A stretch of DNA of 40,733 bases from Mucilaginibacter tolerans. Its GTDB lineage: Bacteria > Bacteroidota > Bacteroidia > Sphingobacteriales > Sphingobacteriaceae. Positions 8,145 to 17,470 of this stretch are shown here, in pieces (within the stretch, counting starts at the first letter, position 1; the number at the start of each line of letters is the position of its first letter). Both the position numbers and the translations under genes were made by a program. The stretch lies in the NCBI RefSeq assembly GCF_030519375.1, contig NZ_JAUMKB010000028.1:1-40733 (forward strand), given 5' to 3'. The notes beneath the pieces were generated by a model. That model did no database searches and was not told the DNA's origin. It was given only the letters and a program-made list of their open reading frames with translations.

Positions 8145-11057
8145 TTATATGTTATTAATCGCCTTTATGCGGGCGCGATATTCATCAAGGATTTTCTCCG
8201 AAGGCTTTTTATGTTCTGCTTCTTTTATCAGAGCGGTCATATCGTTCTCCAAACTGCTGTCGACCATATCCGGATAAGGCGAGCCCACACCCAGGTTTTC
8301 AGGCCATAGCCGGGCTTCATCCACCTTCTTGATCGCCTTCTGCAACTGCCCGGCTTTCATCAGTTCTATGGCCAGCATTAGTTTGGTTTGTTCATATAAT
8401 TTATGCCCGTCCTTTGCGCCTTCATATGGAAGTACCTGTAATTGATCGAGGGTCTTTTCAGCAGCCGAATACCGGTTGTTCAGCATAAGGCAACGTGCAT
8501 ACAGCATACCTGCTATATAATTGTCTTTGTGCGCATTGTAAAATGGTTCGATTGTCTTTAGAGCCGGTGCATTCTGCGTTTGTGCGATCAAAAACTCGGT
8601 CAGGTATTTGATATAACGCAAATCGTCAGGCGCAATTTTTGCAGCTTTTGTCAGATAATGCAATTGACTTTGCTTATCGCTCGAATCGCACAGGCGAGCG
8701 CGGACTACATAATACGGCGCAAAATCGGGTGCAACAGTTATCCTATTGATAACCTGTTGAGCTTTTGAACGATCTTTTGTTGTCTCGTATATCAAGGCCA
8801 GATAGTAATCAGGTTTCCAATCATTCGTATTCTTTGCAGCCCATTGCATCACCGTAATGCTTTGTGGCCTAAAAGGGAATACCAATAAGGCGTTACCGTT
8901 TTGTGCTTCAGCCAGACGCTGCTTCGCATCAGTATCATTCCGGTGCAGCCATGCCATCCAATACAATAGCTCATCATCCTTTTGAGGAGCGGTTTTTAAA
9001 ATTGTCGCACTTTCATTGTCCAGATTCAGATCGTGGTACCAAACCGCCAGATCAAGATAGGTTTGCTGCGGCATTTCGTTGCGAATAAATCCCGTAAATG
9101 CAGCTTTGCTTTCAGTTGATTTATTAGCCAGGTATTCTTCGAAGCGAATGAAATGGTTCAATGGATCAATAGACAGAATTCTCTCTTTTGCTGCTATCGC
9201 TTGAGTTTTATTTTGCAATAATCGCGCTGCCAAATACTGCAATTGCAATGCCGTAATGTTCTCGCTGTTATAAACCAGGCTTTTCGAAGCATAGCTCAAA
9301 GCTTCATCAAACTTTTGCTGTCTGATCTTGATCTTGCTTAGCTCAGTCAAAGCTGCGGCACGATAATCATCAGTTAAGGTCGCTACTTCAAAACCGTCTT
9401 CGGCATCATACACTTTATCCAGTTTTAATGCTGATAAAGCATAATAGTAATTAGCCATACCATGATAAGTATCCAGGCTGATGGCTTTGCTGGCGTATTC
9501 AAATGCAGATTTATAATCCATCTTGCGGTATTGAAGCATCGCCATTTCGGCAAGTGCCGGGATCAGTGCAGGATCAAGCTTAAGGGCTTTGGCGATGCTG
9601 ACCTCAGCATCCGCATAATAACGGGTATCAGCCTGGTATTTGCCTTTTATATAGAGCCCATAAGCCGAATCATAATCTAATTTTTCAAGTGGTTTTGTTG
9701 GCCGGCTTAATACTTTAACTGTGCTGTCTTTCGAGCTCCATTCGCAGCTGCCTAACATTATACTACCTATCTGCTGACCATTATTCAGATGAATAGTTTC
9801 CTCTAAATTCTGCAAGGGGTCTAAACTAACAGGCTTATTCAAAATTGATTTGCCTTCGCTATCTGTGACTTTCAGTGTGTCTTTGATGTACCTTATCGAT
9901 GAAAAATAAACGGTAGCAGAGCGTTCTCCCCATTTGATATTCAGCACTCCACTCGTATCGGCCATAGCTACACCACTGGTTTTGCCATACGGATACCAAT
10001 ACTCAGTCCAGCTATCGGTTTGATAAGGCGAAAAGCTGAATTGCTTATAAGGCGTGTAAATACTTTCCTGCGCATTCTGGATATATAACCGGCCACTTTG
10101 CAATTCGGTATATTGCCCAACATTGTCATTCAGCAATTTGTCCCAGATGGCTCCGCTGCGGGCTTTTCCCCATATCCAAATCTTCTTGCCTACCTTATCC
10201 TCACGATTGGCATAATGGATCATTCCATAATTATCGTTCTGCCAAAATGCGCCCCAATATTTACTATAGGTTCCGGTAATGTGGTACGACTGGCTCCCTC
10301 CAAAATCGTTTTGCTTATAAAAAGAAATATCCCGGTTATGCTCTTTGTCATAAGGCCATTCATAAGACTTACCATCATGAAACAGGTGATTCGTTCCCGG
10401 CTCGATGTACTCCAGGTCGTCATCAGCTTTTAACGCAAGATTCATCCAGCTATAATATGGCTGATCGAGACTGGTTTGATTATGCCAGAAAACATGGGTA
10501 GTAAAATAAGCTTTATTTTTTGGCAACCTTATCTCCATGTTCCACCGGGTCTGTGTAAGCAAGTCGAGCAAGCTAATTATACAACTTACACTGCCATCGT
10601 CATTCTTTTTCGTGATGTAATCTACTGCATTTGATACGCCGGGCGTATGACCAATTATTCCAAAGTTGGCTTCAAGGCCTCCACTTGTCCATGGGCCGCG
10701 CATGGCGATATCGCGGAACTTGATCACATCATTTTGGTAAATAAATGGCCGGTTATTTTTCTTGTCGATGGCGGTCCATATTTTGCCACCGATCTTGGGC
10801 ATCACCCACAGTTTGATGAAATCATTTTCCAGTTCAACCACTTTCCATTTTTGCTGAACTGGTTTGTTGGTAAAACCATCAAAACGATAATAAGGATAAA
10901 CATTAGTAGGATTGGCAACCGGGTTAGGGTCTGAAAAAGGATAGGTTTTAAATTCCTTTTCAAATTCCTTTATAGTAGCATGGTTTTGCGCAATAGCTCG
11001 CGTTTGCAACTGCAGAAGCAGGTACAGGCATGCTCCTATCCAATAAAATCTTTTCAT
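8145..11057 (-). CDS. DUF5107 domain protein with C-terminal TPR repeats
   Basis: A 970-aa exported protein. A signal peptide (first ~24 residues, ending TRAIAQ) is followed by a DUF5107-type beta-rich domain (about 40-340). That domain has the aldose-epimerase-like signatures VMPKIGGKIWTAIDKKNNRP and GGLEANFGIIGHTPG. A second beta region reaches about 460, and tetratricopeptide repeats fill about 465-950 (for example ALKLDPALIPALAEMAMLQY). Such proteins are frequent in polysaccharide utilisation loci, where they are thought to bind or process sugars. No catalytic activity can be assigned from the sequence. It is third in the operon, 24 bp after the glycoside hydrolase gene. Confidence 0.8.
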   Translation of the reverse strand: MKRFYWIGACLYLLLQLQTRAIAQNHATIKEFEKEFKTYPFSDPNPVANPTNVYPYYRFDGFTNKPVQQKWKVVELENDFIKLWVMPKIGGKIWTAIDKKNNRPFIYQNDVIKFRDIAMRGPWTSGGLEANFGIIGHTPGVSNAVDYITKKNDDGSVSCIISLLDLLTQTRWNMEIRLPKNKAYFTTHVFWHNQTSLDQPYYSWMNLALKADDDLEYIEPGTNHLFHDGKSYEWPYDKEHNRDISFYKQNDFGGSQSYHITGTYSKYWGAFWQNDNYGMIHYANREDKVGKKIWIWGKARSGAIWDKLLNDNVGQYTELQSGRLYIQNAQESIYTPYKQFSFSPYQTDSWTEYWYPYGKTSGVAMADTSGVLNIKWGERSATVYFSSIRYIKDTLKVTDSEGKSILNKPVSLDPLQNLEETIHLNNGQQIGSIMLGSCEWSSKDSTVKVLSRPTKPLEKLDYDSAYGLYIKGKYQADTRYYADAEVSIAKALKLDPALIPALAEMAMLQYRKMDYKSAFEYASKAISLDTYHGMANYYYALSALKLDKVYDAEDGFEVATLTDDYRAAALTELSKIKIRQQKFDEALSYASKSLVYNSENITALQLQYLAARLLQNKTQAIAAKERILSIDPLNHFIRFEEYLANKSTESKAAFTGFIRNEMPQQTYLDLAVWYHDLNLDNESATILKTAPQKDDELLYWMAWLHRNDTDAKQRLAEAQNGNALLVFPFRPQSITVMQWAAKNTNDWKPDYYLALIYETTKDRSKAQQVINRITVAPDFAPYYVVRARLCDSSDKQSQLHYLTKAAKIAPDDLRYIKYLTEFLIAQTQNAPALKTIEPFYNAHKDNYIAGMLYARCLMLNNRYSAAEKTLDQLQVLPYEGAKDGHKLYEQTKLMLAIELMKAGQLQKAIKKVDEARLWPENLGVGSPYPDMVDSSLENDMTALIKEAEHKKPSEKILDEYRARIKAINNI

Positions 11058-11081
11058 CGTCCGTGATATTTATCGTTCAGA

Positions 11082-14072
11082 TCATTTTAAAATCAGCAAC
11101 CAACCTTTGCCTTTTGAAACCGGTATTTCCTCATTCGGGCTAAATTGGCTACCCGCCTGGAAGTTGGTAATTTCAGGTGCCGCCAGTTTTGCCTTCGTTG
11201 GATCTATTCCCAAAGCCTTCCAGTCGATATTAAGCTTAAACTTCGTATCGTCCCCAGCCCAGCTTGCGATTGCGATCATCACTTTCTTATCTTTTACATA
11301 AGCAGTAGCCAGTACATCCTTATTATTGGTCTTGACTGGATTATGACTCACCCAGTAACCGATCATCCTGCTGCTTTTGATACCGAAATCATCCCATGCT
11401 TTCCATATCGGACGAGGGTCAGCATGGTCTGACCATGGCATACGGTTGGTCATACCATATACTATACCACGCCATGGGTTACCACCACCTTGCAGCATTT
11501 CGCCCATCAGACCATAAGGTATGCCTGATACTTCCACCAGGAAGAAATTAGGGTCATTTTTCTCATAGTCAAAATACTCACCAAACCAAAGACGGTTCAG
11601 GTATGGGAAGTGCTCTAAATACAGGTTCGCGCTGTTATTAAAGCCGTCGCTTTTGTTGTATTGATTAGCCGAGTGCAAATCGATGATCCCAGGATGACCA
11701 TTTTGAGTCAGTACGCGTTTAACACGCTTCATGGTGGTGCGGTCAAATGCCACGTCATCCAGGTAAATCCCGTCGATGCCCACATTATTCACCAGCCAGT
11801 TCATTCCTTCAACGTAGTAATTATGCCAACGGTTTACGCCGCTGTTGATAATGGCTGCGTCTTTTTGTTCAGGCACATACCATGCGGCAATGTAATCGCC
11901 GCCCAAATGCTCCTGCAACCATGAATAACCACCACCTTTGCCCGGCGAGAATATCTCATGCCCAAGGCTCCGCATCGGTTGGATTTCATAGGCGCTGTTA
12001 GACAATTCACGTACTGTGTTATATATCTTCACCTTTAAACCAGTTTGATGCGCTGAATCGATATAGTTCTTCATCTTTTGCCACGCAATGAACGGATAGT
12101 TGATATATGGGTTAATAGCCGTTCCGTGGTGAATATTAATCACGGTAGCACCGGTCTGTTTGATGCTATCGATAGGGCTGTATTTATGATAAAAACGCAT
12201 ATCCCACTGCTGCTCAGTATTAATAGGATGGAACGGCGTGATCATCAAGGTGAAGTTATAGTACAGCACCTCTCCCTTTTTCATACTGCGCCCGCCGCTG
12301 TAATTAGTCACAGAGGCACCGCCTGCATTAGAGCTGATATTGATGCCACCTTTACCATCGTTGCCCCATGATGTAGGAAGTACCAACGGTTTTGAAAGAT
12401 AGAAGTTGGTATTCAATGGACGAATATATTTATCATCCCTTAGCGAAAACTGCAAACCTGCATTCACATTGCCTATCCATGCGCCATCCTGGTTTTTGTG
12501 GGCCACATCCCAGTGCCATTCATAGTTGTCCGGGCGTTTTGATCCCTTTTCATTCAGACCCATCATATATTCCGATGCCTGTTTGCTGAAAGGAATTACC
12601 ATTTGAATATCATTCAGATCGGCATTGTTCAATGCGGTTACTTTTATCTGGTAGTTGATAAAACCGTCAAACTCCACACGTGCCGATACACTCAGGCTTA
12701 CGTCCTTATTGCTGCTGGTGCTTGTCCAGGTTACCGTTCCGGGCTCAGTTTGTTTTATTTTAAGCTGACCGGCTTTCCATTTCTCAATATTCCCGACCTT
12801 ATCCTTTACATTGAACTGGAAAGGCTGGGCCAACACATGATTAGGTGTTGTGCCAATGCTGGTCATTTCCTCGGTAAAGTAGGTATTGATCTGGCTCGGG
12901 AAACCATTCTGACCCAAGGTCAGTTTTCGACCAAGCAGGCTAATGGTATTGCCCTCAACCTTTAGCGGCAGATAAGGTTTAATCACCACATTTTGCTGAG
13001 CCATTGTCGAATTCAGCCACGCAAGGCGGGTTTGCTTCCATGGCTCGCTGATACCTTTATCGTTTAATACCCTGTCTCCAATATTCAGGGTGATCTTTAC
13101 CTCGCGGGATGGCAAGCCGGCAACTGTAATAGTTGCAGTACCGGTATATTTTCCGGATTTTATACCTGCCGGGATGTTAACCAGGCACCACATCGCCTGG
13201 ATATGCCCTTGCTCTACGTCTACCGTTTTCTTAAAAGTCTTTCCTTCGGCAGTGATTCCATCGGTATTTAAACAACTCATTGCTGAGGCTGGTATTACAC
13301 CGCCCTGCCCTTTCAGGTCGCTAAATGAGATTTTAATATCATTCAAATTTTTTGCAAAAGCATAAATGCCTAGCTGATAGCTGAAGTTCTCGCCACGTGC
13401 CGCCGTATCACTAAAGCTCGACTCGCTGGTTTTAACTACCCATCGTTGTGGCAGGCTGGTATCCATACTGATCGGATATATCCTGTTCTCAGGGAAGATC
13501 AAATATGGCTGTTGACTGGCATTACTGATCAGCTTTTCGGTTTCTGCTTTAGTGGCGATCACCTCCATCGGGTACAGATTATTCAGCGAGTTGTATGATT
13601 CGAAGTAATCGATTTTGGCTCCAGCTTTTACGCCATCTACCAACTTCAGCCATTCATCCGATGCAGTGCTGTTTCCTTTTCTATAGACCGCATTTGGATA
13701 GTTTAACGATTGTTTCAGATCATAAGGAAGAAAATAAATATAATAATTACCCATGCCAGAAACAGGTTCAAAGTCAACCGTTCCTTCTTCCGGACCTACA
13801 TTTTTTGTTTTCACATTGGCAATCTGCTGCCCGGTTTTGGCATCAACCACGATGATCAGCTGATCGGGCTTAACCGTGCGGCAACGCCATGGCACCACCA
13901 CTTCGGCCACTTTACCTTCACCGGTAACAGTAACTACTGCTCGTTGATTTCCCAGTTTATCCGGGTCCCAGGTTTTATTACCTGTTTTATAAGGAACAGT
14001 TTGAGCTTTTGATATACCTGCTGTCAACATGAGCAAACAGGTAGTTAGCAATACGTAAGTTTTGCGCATCAT
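11082..14072 (-). CDS. GH123/DUF6067-like glycoside hydrolase
   Basis: A 996-aa exported protein with a signal peptide ending near SKAQ. The N-terminal half is made of beta-sandwich domains; the stretches DKGISEPWKQTRLAWLNST and ISLLGRKLTLGQNGFP are typical of the GH123-like/DUF6067 N-terminal region. A TIM-barrel-like region (about 630-900) carries GIDGIYLDDVAFDR, with adjacent aspartates at about 772-773 that are candidate catalytic acids. A small beta domain ends the protein. GH123 enzymes are beta-N-acetylgalactosaminidases. Membership here is remote, so the substrate is uncertain. The start overlaps the kinase stop by one base (TAATG), indicating translational coupling. An in-frame second ATG follows immediately (MMRK). 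Confidence 0.75.
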   Translation of the reverse strand: MMRKTYVLLTTCLLMLTAGISKAQTVPYKTGNKTWDPDKLGNQRAVVTVTGEGKVAEVVVPWRCRTVKPDQLIIVVDAKTGQQIANVKTKNVGPEEGTVDFEPVSGMGNYYIYFLPYDLKQSLNYPNAVYRKGNSTASDEWLKLVDGVKAGAKIDYFESYNSLNNLYPMEVIATKAETEKLISNASQQPYLIFPENRIYPISMDTSLPQRWVVKTSESSFSDTAARGENFSYQLGIYAFAKNLNDIKISFSDLKGQGGVIPASAMSCLNTDGITAEGKTFKKTVDVEQGHIQAMWCLVNIPAGIKSGKYTGTATITVAGLPSREVKITLNIGDRVLNDKGISEPWKQTRLAWLNSTMAQQNVVIKPYLPLKVEGNTISLLGRKLTLGQNGFPSQINTYFTEEMTSIGTTPNHVLAQPFQFNVKDKVGNIEKWKAGQLKIKQTEPGTVTWTSTSSNKDVSLSVSARVEFDGFINYQIKVTALNNADLNDIQMVIPFSKQASEYMMGLNEKGSKRPDNYEWHWDVAHKNQDGAWIGNVNAGLQFSLRDDKYIRPLNTNFYLSKPLVLPTSWGNDGKGGINISSNAGGASVTNYSGGRSMKKGEVLYYNFTLMITPFHPINTEQQWDMRFYHKYSPIDSIKQTGATVINIHHGTAINPYINYPFIAWQKMKNYIDSAHQTGLKVKIYNTVRELSNSAYEIQPMRSLGHEIFSPGKGGGYSWLQEHLGGDYIAAWYVPEQKDAAIINSGVNRWHNYYVEGMNWLVNNVGIDGIYLDDVAFDRTTMKRVKRVLTQNGHPGIIDLHSANQYNKSDGFNNSANLYLEHFPYLNRLWFGEYFDYEKNDPNFFLVEVSGIPYGLMGEMLQGGGNPWRGIVYGMTNRMPWSDHADPRPIWKAWDDFGIKSSRMIGYWVSHNPVKTNNKDVLATAYVKDKKVMIAIASWAGDDTKFKLNIDWKALGIDPTKAKLAAPEITNFQAGSQFSPNEEIPVSKGKGWLLILK

Positions 14073-15127
14073 TATTCTTTTATAGATGAGTGGTTAGTCA
14101 ACTGAATTTTTTCTTCGATTTTTATTAATTGATTGAGTAAGGTTAGCTGGTTATTTGCCCGATTCAGATTTTGCCCGGCGTAGGTAGTATGGTAATACAC
14201 ATCGCCATTCAGATAATCTGATAGGAAACGGATCGCCTGCATATAGATCATGAATTTGCCTGCATAAATAAAATGTTCTTTTTCAAACGAGGTCAGCTCG
14301 TTACTCATTTCTGAAAGGTACCCCTTGTAGATCGCATCAAAACACTGTTCATCTACCACTATTTTTGACAGATCAATTTCATCCTCGTTAGCCGGTGATA
14401 AATAAGTGCGCAGCATATCACCCACATCGCTGATAAAATAACCCGGCATTACTGTATCCAGGTCGATCAGGCATATGCCGTTCCAGTGGCTATCAAATAA
14501 TACATTGTTGATCTTAGCATCGTGGTGAATCACCCTTACCGGGAATTTACCACTGTATTTTAATTCTTCATAGGTTGACAGAATATCTTTGTGCTTATTA
14601 ACCTCGGAAATAGGCCATTTAGCCTGATCTAATTTGGCAGTGGACGCATTCAGGCATGCTTTCTCAAATTCTTTATAACGAAGGGCAAGGTCATGAAACG
14701 ATGGTATCGTATCTCTCAATTCAGAGGCATTAAAGTCCCTAAGCAGAAAAGTAAATTTTCCGAACTGTTTTGCCGCCTCATAAGCTTGTTTATAGTCAGT
14801 CACCGAATTAATGCTTGTTGAATTATCTATAAAAGGGAATAACCTGAAAATTCCATCTTTATTAACCGCCAGCGACAATCCATTTAATGTCAGCAAAGGG
14901 GCCACAAAAAGATAATCGGGGTATCGGGTATTCAGATAAGATTGCAACTTCGACAAGTTTTCTGCAATTGCCTCAGGCTGCTTAAACACATCAGTATTTA
15001 TCCGTTGCAGAATATAACTCTTGTTTCCGCTTATTTTCCACGTGCTATTGATCAGACCAGAACCATATTCTTCTATTTGGTAGTTAAGCACATTTATGCC
15101 GAACTGTTCAAGTATTTGATTGAGCAT
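14072..15127 (-). CDS. NahK-like sugar 1-kinase (APH-fold phosphotransferase)
   Basis: A 351-aa cytoplasmic kinase of the aminoglycoside-phosphotransferase fold. The catalytic loop is VIHHDAKINNVLF with the base Asp at about residue 203. The metal-binding LIDLDTVMPGYFISDVGD segment follows about 20 residues later. The IDLDTVMPG form is characteristic of N-acetylhexosamine 1-kinases (NahK/LnpB), which phosphorylate GlcNAc or GalNAc released from host-type glycans. The family assignment is firm; the precise sugar is inferred. It is the first gene of the minus-strand operon, behind a candidate promoter and a LacI-type palindrome. It overlaps the glycoside hydrolase gene by one base. Confidence 0.82.
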   Translation of the reverse strand: MLNQILEQFGINVLNYQIEEYGSGLINSTWKISGNKSYILQRINTDVFKQPEAIAENLSKLQSYLNTRYPDYLFVAPLLTLNGLSLAVNKDGIFRLFPFIDNSTSINSVTDYKQAYEAAKQFGKFTFLLRDFNASELRDTIPSFHDLALRYKEFEKACLNASTAKLDQAKWPISEVNKHKDILSTYEELKYSGKFPVRVIHHDAKINNVLFDSHWNGICLIDLDTVMPGYFISDVGDMLRTYLSPANEDEIDLSKIVVDEQCFDAIYKGYLSEMSNELTSFEKEHFIYAGKFMIYMQAIRFLSDYLNGDVYYHTTYAGQNLNRANNQLTLLNQLIKIEEKIQLTNHSSIKE

Positions 15128-15146
15128 TATTGGGGTTTATTTCAAT

Positions 15147-15154
15147 CAAACCTA
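15147..15154 (-). promoter_or_regulatory. candidate -7 element of the kinase operon
   Basis: On the minus strand this reads TAGGTTTG, a perfect match to the Bacteroidota -7 consensus TAnnTTTG. It lies 20 bases before the kinase ATG. A convincing -33 TTTG at the usual spacing was not seen (TTTTATTAG is in the region). The palindromic operator lies 26 bp upstream. Confidence 0.5.
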
Positions 15155-15180
15155 TATAAATGGATGCTAATAAAATTACG

Positions 15181-15190
15181 CAAACGTTTG
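15181..15190. promoter_or_regulatory. LacI-type operator O1 (CAAACGTTTG)
   Basis: A perfect palindrome with the central CG typical of LacI-family operators, context ACGCAAACGTTTGATT. It lies between the lacI stop and the kinase start, upstream of the TAGGTTTG -7 box. It is identical in its 10-bp core to three other intergenic sites in the window. Confidence 0.8.
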
Positions 15191-15224
15191 ATTGATTTTA
15201 AGCGATTCTTGCCTGGCTGTTAAT

Positions 15225-16250
15225 TCATTGCTTACGGTTTTCAATCAGCTGCGATTCAATGATACTTTTATAGTAAGCGCTTTGTTCGTCGGGTGCGTTT
15301 TCTTTGCGGGCGAGCAGGTCGAGCAAAATTTCAGCAGCTTTTTGCCCCTGCAGATAAGGGAATTGTTCAACAGAAGCGATTGGTATATGCTCGATATAAT
15401 TCACCAGGGGTAAATTAGAATAGCTTACAAACTCAATGTCCCTATTTATCTCAAGATTTAAGCTGCGCGAATGCTTTATGGCGAATAGTGCCACGTAATC
15501 ATTAAAGGTGACGATCGCCGTAGGTTTTCTTTTATTGTTGAGCAGATCATTCAGAGCGGCAAGGGTTCCCTCTTCAGTCAGATCACAATTGACTACCAGC
15601 GACGGGTCGAATTTCAGCCTATTTTTCACCATGGCCTTGATATAACCTTCTTTGCGTTCGTTAGTGGCAAATAATGTTGCCGGTCCGTTGATCATACCTA
15701 TTGCCCGATGCCCCCTTTTTAGCAAGTAATTGACAGCCTCAATGGTACCGGTTTCCATGTTGCAAGCTACATAGTGGATATTAGGAATAGCCGGGATTCG
15801 ATCAAAAAACACGATAGGGATATCGTATTTTTTCATAAGCTCAAAGTGATCATACTTCGAAGTATTTTTCGCCACCGACACCAAAAGGCCATCAACCCTG
15901 TTGTTCTTCATCTTTTCGACCAGCTGCCGTTCCCGTTGCTCGTTATCATGCGATTGACCTAACAATACAGTGTAATTCTTATGGTAAGCGGTATCTTCGA
16001 TCGCGCTGATTGCAACAGAGAAAAAAGTCTCCGTCAGCTCAGGCAGTATGACGCCGATGGTAAAAGTCTTGCCTTTTTGGAAGGATATTGCATTCTGATT
16101 GGGCTCGTAACTCATCTCACGTGCCAGCTTTTTGATCTTTTCGCGTGTGACCGCCCCAATACTGGGATGATCATGCAAGGCCCGGGACACTGTTGATATC
16201 GAAAGGTTCAACAAACGTGCGATCTCTTTTATGGTTACCGGCCTCGACAT
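15225..16250 (-). CDS. LacI-family transcriptional regulator
   Basis: A 341-aa regulator. The N-terminal helix-turn-helix VTIKEIARLLNLSISTVSRA (residues ~5-24) and hinge (PNQNAISFQKGKTFTIGVIL) are classic LacI. The rest is a periplasmic-binding-protein-like effector domain (about 60-335, with VDGLLVSVAKNT and IPIVFFDR). It sits directly upstream of the sugar kinase operon on the same strand, with 97 bp between. Four copies of the palindrome CAAACGTTTG around it are its likely operators, including one in its own divergent upstream region, which suggests autoregulation. The effector is unknown; a sugar or sugar phosphate is likely by family. Confidence 0.92.
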   Translation of the reverse strand: MSRPVTIKEIARLLNLSISTVSRALHDHPSIGAVTREKIKKLAREMSYEPNQNAISFQKGKTFTIGVILPELTETFFSVAISAIEDTAYHKNYTVLLGQSHDNEQRERQLVEKMKNNRVDGLLVSVAKNTSKYDHFELMKKYDIPIVFFDRIPAIPNIHYVACNMETGTIEAVNYLLKRGHRAIGMINGPATLFATNERKEGYIKAMVKNRLKFDPSLVVNCDLTEEGTLAALNDLLNNKRKPTAIVTFNDYVALFAIKHSRSLNLEINRDIEFVSYSNLPLVNYIEHIPIASVEQFPYLQGQKAAEILLDLLARKENAPDEQSAYYKSIIESQLIENRKQ

Positions 16251-16342
16251 AGAAACAATCTACTTAATTAGTCTTCCAAGGTAACAATTTCGAATTGAAT
16301 TCACACTCATACAACCAAAGAACCACTAGCATAAATGCACTG

Positions 16343-16352
16343 CAAACGTTTG
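16343..16352. promoter_or_regulatory. LacI-type operator O2 (CAAACGTTTG)
   Basis: A perfect palindrome, context CTGCAAACGTTTGCGC, in the divergent region between lacI (start 16250) and the threonine dehydrogenase gene (start 16425). It is 93 bp from the lacI start and 72 bp from the other start, so it could control either gene or both. Confidence 0.78.
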
Positions 16353-16424
16353 CGCATAGTTACAAGAACGGATAACAGCCTGTTCCGCCGCTTAATGTAT
16401 AATTTCATCTGTTATTTAAAAAGG

Positions 16425-17381
16425 ATGAAAGATAAAATACTGGTTATTGGTGCTAACGGACAAATAGGCACTGCTCTTATCCCATTTTTGGAGGAAATTT
16501 ATGGAGAAGGAAATGTAATCGCATCAGATATCAATAACCCGGTTAATTATACAGGAGTATTTGAGCACTTGGATGCAACAAAAGCCGACAACCTTTCGGC
16601 CGTGATCAAAAAACACGATATCACACAGATCTATCACCTGGCAGCCATTCTATCGGCCCGTGGTGAGGCTGATCCGGTTTGGGCATGGAACATCAATATG
16701 CAAACCTCGCTGAGTGTGTTGCAAGCAGCGCGTGAACATAAATTGAACAAACTATTTATCCCAAGCTCAATTGCAGTCTTTGGGCCGTCATCGGGTAAGG
16801 AGATGACGCAGCAGAATGCATGTCTTGAACCCTCGACCGTATATGGAGTAAGTAAAGTAGCGACGGAGAACTGGTGTTCTTACTATTATCACAAATACGG
16901 CATCGACGTGCGGTCGCTAAGATATCCGGGAGTGGTCAGTCACCAATCAATGCCGGGCGGCGGTACTACCGACTATGCAGTCGATATTTTCCACAAAGCC
17001 ATCAATGGCGAGAAATACACCTGCTACCTTAAACCTGATACTGCTTTACCAATGATCTATATCGATGACGCCTTAAGGGCAACGATCAAGTTGATGGAAG
17101 CTCCGAAAAAGAAAATTACTGTAAGAACCTCCTACAACCTGGCGGGCTTAAGTTTTACACCGGATGGGTTATATCAAAATATAAAGAACATTACCTCATC
17201 ATTTGAGATGGAGTACCAACCGGACTTCAGGCAGGCTATCGCCGATTCATGGCCGGGAAGCATTGATGACTCTATTGCGAGAAATGATTGGGAATGGCAA
17301 CCGGAATTTGACCTGTCCAGGATGAGCCGCGATATGTTTTTTCATTTGGCAAAGCATAAAGCCTTCGCATCCCAGCCATAA
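16425..17381 (+). CDS. tdh: SDR-type L-threonine 3-dehydrogenase
   Basis: 318 aa from the ATG at 16425, which is preceded by AAAAAGG. An upstream ATG at 16335 would put the operator inside the coding region and add 30 residues before the Rossmann start, so it is rejected. The NAD site is GANGQIG near the N-terminus; the catalytic YGVSK motif is Tyr-x-x-x-Lys. RYPGVVS, PGGGTTDYAVDIF and YNLAGLSFTP are hallmarks of the epimerase-like threonine dehydrogenases found in Bacteroidota. The reaction is L-threonine to 2-amino-3-oxobutyrate in the cytoplasm. It is divergent from lacI with an operator between them. A generic sugar epimerase is the less likely alternative. Confidence 0.82.
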   Translation: MKDKILVIGANGQIGTALIPFLEEIYGEGNVIASDINNPVNYTGVFEHLDATKADNLSAVIKKHDITQIYHLAAILSARGEADPVWAWNINMQTSLSVLQAAREHKLNKLFIPSSIAVFGPSSGKEMTQQNACLEPSTVYGVSKVATENWCSYYYHKYGIDVRSLRYPGVVSHQSMPGGGTTDYAVDIFHKAINGEKYTCYLKPDTALPMIYIDDALRATIKLMEAPKKKITVRTSYNLAGLSFTPDGLYQNIKNITSSFEMEYQPDFRQAIADSWPGSIDDSIARNDWEWQPEFDLSRMSRDMFFHLAKHKAFASQP

Positions 17382-17395
17382 AAACTCTATTAAAA

Positions 17396-17425
17396 AGGGA
17401 GCTATTTCTTATCGAAATGCTCCCT
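17396..17425 (-). terminator. intrinsic terminator for the minus-strand cytochrome gene
   Basis: The stem pairs AGGGAGC with GCTCCCT and extends by ATTTC with GAAAT across one bulged T, around a 5-base loop. On the minus strand it is followed by TTTTT. It lies between the convergent ends of the threonine dehydrogenase and cytochrome genes. The U-run marks it as ending the minus-strand transcript; the hairpin may also help the plus strand. Confidence 0.75.
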
Positions 17426-17470
17426 GCATTAACTAATCAACCAATCCCAATAAGGGTTCTTTAATACGTT

